Positions 17,801 through 21,058 of a stretch of DNA of 21,058 nt are shown in pieces; within the stretch, counting starts at the first letter, position 1; every line of letters begins with the position of its first letter. The position numbers were made by a program, and so were the translations under genes. The stretch spans positions 1 to 21,058 of the forward strand of contig JAGQVR010000017.1 in assembly GCA_020437875.1 (NCBI GenBank), in the 5' to 3' direction. The notes under the pieces are model-generated. The model saw only the letters and a list, made by a program, of their open reading frames with translations, did not search any database and was not told the DNA's origin. This stretch comes from Flavobacteriales bacterium (GTDB lineage: Bacteria > Bacteroidota > Bacteroidia > Flavobacteriales_F > PHOS-HE28).

Positions 17801-19339
17801 GAGCCGTGGATTGGTCTCCACCCATTCGGTCTCGGGATCGAACTTGAGGTAGCCCTTGTTGGCCATGTCGATCAGCAGCGGGATCACGGCCTCCTTCTGC
17901 ATGCGGCTGTAGACGGCGAACTCCTGCGCGTAGAAGCGCCCCTCGTTCTGTTTGCTGAAGTCGTTGAGGCGCACCAGCGGATGCACCTGGTCGATCCCCA
18001 TCATGGCCGTGTAGCGCCGCTCCTTGAAATAGTCGAAGCTCTCGAAGCTCGCCTTGGTCTGCGTGCTTCCCTGGAGGTTGCCGAGCTGCAGGACCGGATC
18101 ACCCTGCTTCCAGGTGATCGTCTCGAAGTACATGTCGAGCTTGTGATAGGTGTCATAGAAGGGCGCCTTGCCGAGGCCCTCATCCTTCTTGATCAAGCTG
18201 AGCTGCTTCCTGCCCTTGAGGAAGCGCATGCTCACGCTCGGGTGATAGATCGAATCCTTCTCCAGCAACAGCTGCAGCGACACATCATCACTGGTGATGC
18301 GTTCGGGTTCGATGCTGTAGAAGAGGCCGCGCGTGACGATGAAGGGGCGCTTGTCCCGGTAGAAGGTCATGAAGGCCGGCTCCTCGTCGGTGCCATAGCC
18401 CTGCAACTTGGCGCCCTGCATGGTGAAGCCACCCTCGAAGTCGATCCCCTCGGCGATGTCGCGGATCTTCATCCGGCGGTCATAGCTCTCGAAACGCGGA
18501 TAGCTCGCGGTCTTCTCCTCCACGTTGGCCAGTACCTTGTCCGTGAGCTTGCCCAGCAGCGTACGCTCGAAGTAGGGATCGTTGAACTGCACGGAGTCCA
18601 CCTCGAAGGTGGCGCTCTTCATCTTGATCTCGTAGTTGCGGTCCCACTCGGCGAAGGTGGCCGTGGGCTTGAGCCCGGCGCGTTCCCAGGTGACCTTGCC
18701 CCCACGTCCGCGCCACAGTTCCATGGTGGGCAGGTAGGTGCCGCTGGTGGCCAGGATGACCGCGCTGTCACCCTTCGCCGTGCACACCAGGTCGGTGTTC
18801 GTGAAGACGATCTTCGGGATCGAGTCGAACTCGAAGGTGAACTTCGGTGAACGGCTGCGCCACGCCGTGCTCGCACTGGCGAACATCGTGTTGTCCTTGA
18901 AGAGGTTGGCGCAGGTGGCGATGAAGGCCACCACGTTCTGCTTACGCCCACTTTGCACGAGCTTGTCCATGCCCTGCATCCAGGCATCGAACTCCTGGGG
19001 ACTGCGCCCACCGTTGGGAAAGGCCGCGATGGCACCGAGGTAGTCGCGGAAATGCGGGAAGGCCTCGAAGCGCTTCTTCAACATGTAGTTCGACACGTCC
19101 ACGATGCGACCGCGCTGCGCCGCGTTGTAGTATGGTCCGTTCCAGACCGGCGTGAACACCTGCTCCATGAACGGTCGCCCCTCCTTCTTGTCCGCCTCCA
19201 CCATGAAGGTGGTCATCTCCTGCAGGAAGACCGCCTGGTCGTTGGTGAAGGGCTTGGTCTGCGCACGCGCCACGCCACCTGCGAAGACCAGCGCGATCAA
19301 TGCGGTCGACCAACGGAAGAGCGGAGCGTACACCTTCAT
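14858..19339 (-). CDS. Large exported protein of unknown function, beta-rich
   Basis: I do not recognise the family of this 1493-residue protein. The frame opens at 19375, but I chose the ATG at 19339: it overlaps the prmA stop (ATGA), implying translational coupling, and gives a standard Sec signal peptide (hydrophobic core about 9-22, cleavage after ARA near residue 26). An N-terminal part (about 27-170) looks helical. The rest alternates short beta strands with many Asp/Lys/Tyr residues and has no obvious catalytic motif. About 963-1086 reads like repeated strands with short turns (LITANDVQYIQV, AVITANYVTKHHRIYNAVVDIKA), loosely like LptA/OstA-type beta-jellyroll proteins that carry lipopolysaccharide. 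No C-terminal T9SS domain, OmpA domain or transmembrane anchor is seen, so a periplasmic location is likeliest. Its place between prmA and plsY suggests an envelope role, but this is inference only. Confidence 0.88.
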   Translation of the reverse strand: MKVYAPLFRWSTALIALVFAGGVARAQTKPFTNDQAVFLQEMTTFMVEADKKEGRPFMEQVFTPVWNGPYYNAAQRGRIVDVSNYMLKKRFEAFPHFRDYLGAIAAFPNGGRSPQEFDAWMQGMDKLVQSGRKQNVVAFIATCANLFKDNTMFASASTAWRSRSPKFTFEFDSIPKIVFTNTDLVCTAKGDSAVILATSGTYLPTMELWRGRGGKVTWERAGLKPTATFAEWDRNYEIKMKSATFEVDSVQFNDPYFERTLLGKLTDKVLANVEEKTASYPRFESYDRRMKIRDIAEGIDFEGGFTMQGAKLQGYGTDEEPAFMTFYRDKRPFIVTRGLFYSIEPERITSDDVSLQLLLEKDSIYHPSVSMRFLKGRKQLSLIKKDEGLGKAPFYDTYHKLDMYFETITWKQGDPVLQLGNLQGSTQTKASFESFDYFKERRYTAMMGIDQVHPLVRLNDFSKQNEGRFYAQEFAVYSRMQKEAVIPLLIDMANKGYLKFDPETEWVETNPRLRQHILNSAGKQDYDVLQFNSNSDSVNATVNLLNYDLAIMGVARIVVSDSQDVKIYPSGKQVTVKKDRDFTFGGSVQAGKLQFYGKEYYFHYDPFVIDLLNVDSVSFMADSFEKNDQGQTTLVRVKNVLEQVTGTLEIDEPSNKNGLQQVKGPDGRMTGRYPQFPKFNSTKESYVFYDKRSTQRGVYKRDKFYYRSDPFLLDSLDNFTNAGLNFTGTLVSGGIFPDIKEPLGLQTDYALGFVRKTGDGGLPLYGKKAKFTDEITLNSRGLQGKGEMEYLTTTLRSKALVFCPDSTLGRADTLINKSSVAPSKVPDVRGADLFVRLEPANDVLRTEKLKKAMEMFGDQAFLHGLTELRPTGMTGAGLVDFKNATLYSKLFQFTTMQVHADTSDFRLTEGDTASIAFKTDNVNATVKLDERVGEFVSNGTETKVEFPVNQYMCFMDRFKWYMDQGDIELESDRTAAVGNEDLQLSGSNFISTRPDQDSLSFMAPKARYDLKKHLITANDVQYIQVADALVTPDSMRVRIRKNAVMDPLTSAVITANYVTKHHRIYNAVVDIKAKRSYTATGDIDYVDEDQKSFKIALTEIKVDTGLQTIARGRISKEQDFRLSPAFDFFGDVALTASIKELTFTGSTRIQHGCEGLAKNWMKFSGPIDPLEVFIPVADTLYDDQGALIGAGVHLTDEDPFKVYGTFLSRVADAKDRHIIRARGLLYFDKSRKEYMISNKDKIRKRDLPGDLVSLAVDNCVILGDGRIDHGVDLGSVYLTNVGGLRYEAEGEKLTTEEVMIHDFFFHDNALERMAAEMIAYPDLKPVDITKTYYERMLREVLGLERSDKLISELSIKGEIKKLPDELVKPLVLADVKMHWDGPEQSWLSDGPIGIASILKKPVYRYVKGKVHLERKRSGDILTVYLAMDDQTYYFFQYTRNYMYAYSSDATFNTMLSELKDDKKKLNTDKGQAAYQFTLTNKKKVDDFRERFGL

Positions 19340-20205
19340 GGGACCAGGGGTTTGCGGCAACCGAGCAAGGACCATTCCCCTTCCTCCAGCAGTTCGACGG
19401 ACACCAGGCCATGCTGCTCGGCGGAAGCAGCCAACAATGGTCGGTCGGCGACGATGAAGCCGCTGAGGAACAGCGCCGCACCGGGGCGCATGGCGCCCGC
19501 CATCAGGCCCATCGCGTCGAGCAGGGTGTTACGTTCGATGTTGGCCAAAATAAGGTCGTAGTCATGGCCCTCCAGGTCGATGGCCGTGCCCTTTTCCACA
19601 GTGATCCGGGAACAACCATTGCGCACCAGGTTGTCCCTGGCGTTCAACACGGCCTGTTCATCGATGTCGATGGCGCGGATATCGCCCGCACCGAGCTGTT
19701 CCGCCAGGATCGCCAGCACCGCCGTACCACAGCCCAGATCGCAGACCGCCTTGCCGGTAAGTCCATCGGCGAAGGTCCCTCCCGTGGCCTGCAGGTCCAG
19801 CATCGCTCGAACCATCATGCGCGTGGTCGCATGATGCCCGGTGCCGAATGCCATGCGCGGGGTGATGACCAGCTCATGCGCGAAGCCCTCGGCCGGGGCG
19901 TGGTGCTCCGCGCGGATCCGGACCTCCTTCCCCACTTCCACGGGTTGGAAGCTCTGTTCCCAGATGGCGTTCCAGTTGCGCTCCTCGAGCTTGGACACCG
20001 ACCAGGAGACGGTGACATGTGGATCGCGCAATGTGACGAGCTGCTGCAGGGCGCTCACATCGAAGAGGTCGTCCTCCACGTACGCCTCCAATCCACCGGT
20101 GGTCTCCTCGAACCCTTCGTAACCGATCTCGTTCAGCTCGGCCAGGAGTATCTCGCGCCACGGTTCGGGCGGTGAGATGAGAAAGGACACACGGGTGTAG
20201 GGCAT
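19336..20205 (-). CDS. prmA: Ribosomal protein L11 methyltransferase PrmA
   Basis: This 289-residue cytoplasmic enzyme uses S-adenosylmethionine to trimethylate ribosomal protein L11. It has the N-terminal L11-recognition domain (about 1-100) and a class I methyltransferase domain. Visible motifs are MAFGTGHHATTRM (118-130), motif I DLGCGTAVLAI (156-166), the acidic AIDID at the end of strand beta2 (178-182) and ANIERN (221-226), the PrmA version of the catalytic-loop motif. Length is normal. It begins 33 nt after the tpiA stop, and its TGA overlaps the next ATG. The chosen start gives the usual short N-terminal beta strand (YTRVSFLISP). All key residues appear present. Confidence 0.96.
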   Translation of the reverse strand: MPYTRVSFLISPPEPWREILLAELNEIGYEGFEETTGGLEAYVEDDLFDVSALQQLVTLRDPHVTVSWSVSKLEERNWNAIWEQSFQPVEVGKEVRIRAEHHAPAEGFAHELVITPRMAFGTGHHATTRMMVRAMLDLQATGGTFADGLTGKAVCDLGCGTAVLAILAEQLGAGDIRAIDIDEQAVLNARDNLVRNGCSRITVEKGTAIDLEGHDYDLILANIERNTLLDAMGLMAGAMRPGAALFLSGFIVADRPLLAASAEQHGLVSVELLEEGEWSLLGCRKPLVP

Positions 20206-20238
20206 CTTCTATGGGTTGATCCTTTGGTGGATCGGTGA

Positions 20239-20991
20239 TCAGGCCTGTCCGGCGAGGCGGATGAGCTCCCCGAACTGCGGCGCATCGAGCGAGGCACCGC
20301 CGATGAGGCCACCGTTCACATCGCGGTTGGCGAAGAGTTCGGCCGCGTTGTCCGGCTTGCAACTGCCGCCATAAAGGATGGGCACGCGCTTCGCGACCTC
20401 CGATCCATGGGCGCTGAGCAGCTCGCGGATGTGCGCGTGCATCTCCTGCGCCTGTTCGGAGGTGGCCGTGAGCCCGGTACCGATGGCCCAGACCGGTTCG
20501 TAGGCGATCACCACACGGGAGAGCTGCTCGCTGTTCAGGGCACCGAGGGCGGTCTTCAGCTGGTTGGTGACGACCTCGAAATGCCTACCGCCCACGCGCT
20601 CCTCCTGGGACTCACCACAGCAATAGATCGGCGCGAGGCCATGCTCCAGCAAGGCGGCGATCTTCAGGCCCACCACTTTGTCGGTCTCCCCGAAATACTG
20701 GCGCCGTTCACTGTGGCCCACGATGCATGCCTTCACTCCCACGCTCTTCAACATGGGTACGCTCACGGCTCCGGTGTAGGCGCCGTGGCTCTTTTCGTGG
20801 CAGTCCTGTGCGGCCACCAGGATGGATGAACCCGCGAGCTGGTCCACGGCGGCCGCCAGGAACGGGAAGGCCGGGGCAACGATCACCTCCACCCCTTCCG
20901 GTACGGACAATTCCTTCAAGGCGGCGATCAAGGCGGTGGCCTCCGCGCTGTCCTTGTTCATCTTCCAATTGCCGGCTACGATCATGCGCAT
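20239..20991 (-). CDS. tpiA: Triosephosphate isomerase
   Basis: This 250-residue cytoplasmic TIM-barrel enzyme interconverts dihydroxyacetone phosphate and glyceraldehyde-3-phosphate in glycolysis and gluconeogenesis. Catalytic residues are visible: Asn8 and Lys10 in AGNWKMN, His93 in VGHSERRQYFGE, and Glu165 in AYEPVWAIGTG on loop 6. The phosphate-binding motifs YGGSCKPDNA and GGLIGGASL are also present. The frame is open to 21048, but ATG 20991 gives the family N-terminus (MRMIVAGNWKMN); 20985 is a close alternative. It is the first gene of the apparent five-gene unit ending with the 2178-residue protein. A GATCTTTG element lies 4 nt upstream of the ATG. Confidence 0.97.
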   Translation of the reverse strand: MRMIVAGNWKMNKDSAEATALIAALKELSVPEGVEVIVAPAFPFLAAAVDQLAGSSILVAAQDCHEKSHGAYTGAVSVPMLKSVGVKACIVGHSERRQYFGETDKVVGLKIAALLEHGLAPIYCCGESQEERVGGRHFEVVTNQLKTALGALNSEQLSRVVIAYEPVWAIGTGLTATSEQAQEMHAHIRELLSAHGSEVAKRVPILYGGSCKPDNAAELFANRDVNGGLIGGASLDAPQFGELIRLAGQA

Positions 20992-20995
20992 GGGG

Positions 20996-21003
20996 CAAAG
21001 ATC
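20996..21003 (-). promoter_or_regulatory. Possible -7 element of tpiA
   Basis: On the minus strand GATCTTTG ends 4 nt before the tpiA ATG. It matches TAnnTTTG at all fixed positions but the first. Spacing equals that of the clpS element, again implying a leaderless or near-leaderless transcript. Weaker than the three exact TAnnTTCG copies. Confidence 0.35.
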
Positions 21004-21058
21004 GCTCCGCACACAACCGTTCATCACACACCTGCGTCCCGATCTCAACAGCCGGACC

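Noticed and set aside
14216..18850. 1544-codon open frame on the plus strand
   Set aside because: It lies antisense to plsY and the 1493-residue gene, is rich in His, Val, Glu and Leu with no domain or signal peptide, and is explained by the strong GC bias at third codon positions of the minus-strand genes.
20206..20238. GATCC/GGATC mini-hairpin in the tpiA-prmA gap
   Set aside because: A 5-bp stem in a 33-nt gap without a T-run; too weak to call a terminator or regulatory site.

Overview
The window looks like a chromosomal segment of a GC-rich member of the Bacteroidota, probably a Flavobacteriales-like lineage. The evidence is a giant Sec-exported protein ending in a type IX secretion (T9SS) C-terminal sorting domain and carrying SprB-type and PKD repeats, a TPR plus PD40-propeller envelope protein, and -7 promoter elements of the Bacteroidota TAnnTTTG type just upstream of several genes. 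Every gene recognised here lies on the minus strand, so transcription runs from the right end to the left. The placement is inferred from protein content only; there is no rRNA in the window.

Right block (20991 down to 7624): five tightly packed genes, probably one transcription unit. In order they are tpiA (glycolysis), prmA (ribosomal protein L11 methyltransferase), a 1493-residue exported protein of unknown function whose ATG overlaps the prmA stop (ATGA), plsY (first acylation step of phospholipid synthesis) 3 nt further on, and a 2178-residue exported protein. That last protein combines a TPR-like N-terminus, a PD40 propeller, a regulatory-like beta domain, very long charged helical regions and two SPOR-like domains at the C-terminus. 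The two very large uncharacterised envelope proteins on either side of plsY are the most interesting content.

Middle (7623 to 7349) is a 275-nt gene gap with a duplicated 43-45 nt sequence, a short internal repeat of a type that often gives spurious ORFs, and an inverted repeat. It is followed by clpS (Clp adaptor, N-degron recognition), an M48-family metalloprotease lipoprotein 4 nt downstream, and a DUF218/SanA-YdcF-like membrane protein 20 nt after that: a small proteolysis and envelope quality-control cluster.

Left block: tRNA-Arg(ACG) with a clear promoter element and a strong intrinsic terminator, then a 284-nt untranslated stretch with a markedly AT-rich island and a palindrome. Next comes the 1599-residue T9SS cargo protein, a mosaic of glycine-rich, Ig-like, jelly-roll-like, calcium-binding, SprB and PKD modules, which ends at a strong intrinsic terminator. 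Positions 1-146 hold nothing I could identify.

Three apparent transcription-unit heads (clpS, the SanA-like gene, tRNA-Arg) carry an exact TAnnTTCG, and tpiA carries a near match (GATCTTTG). In the protein genes the motif sits only 4-7 nt before the ATG, which suggests leaderless or nearly leaderless mRNAs.
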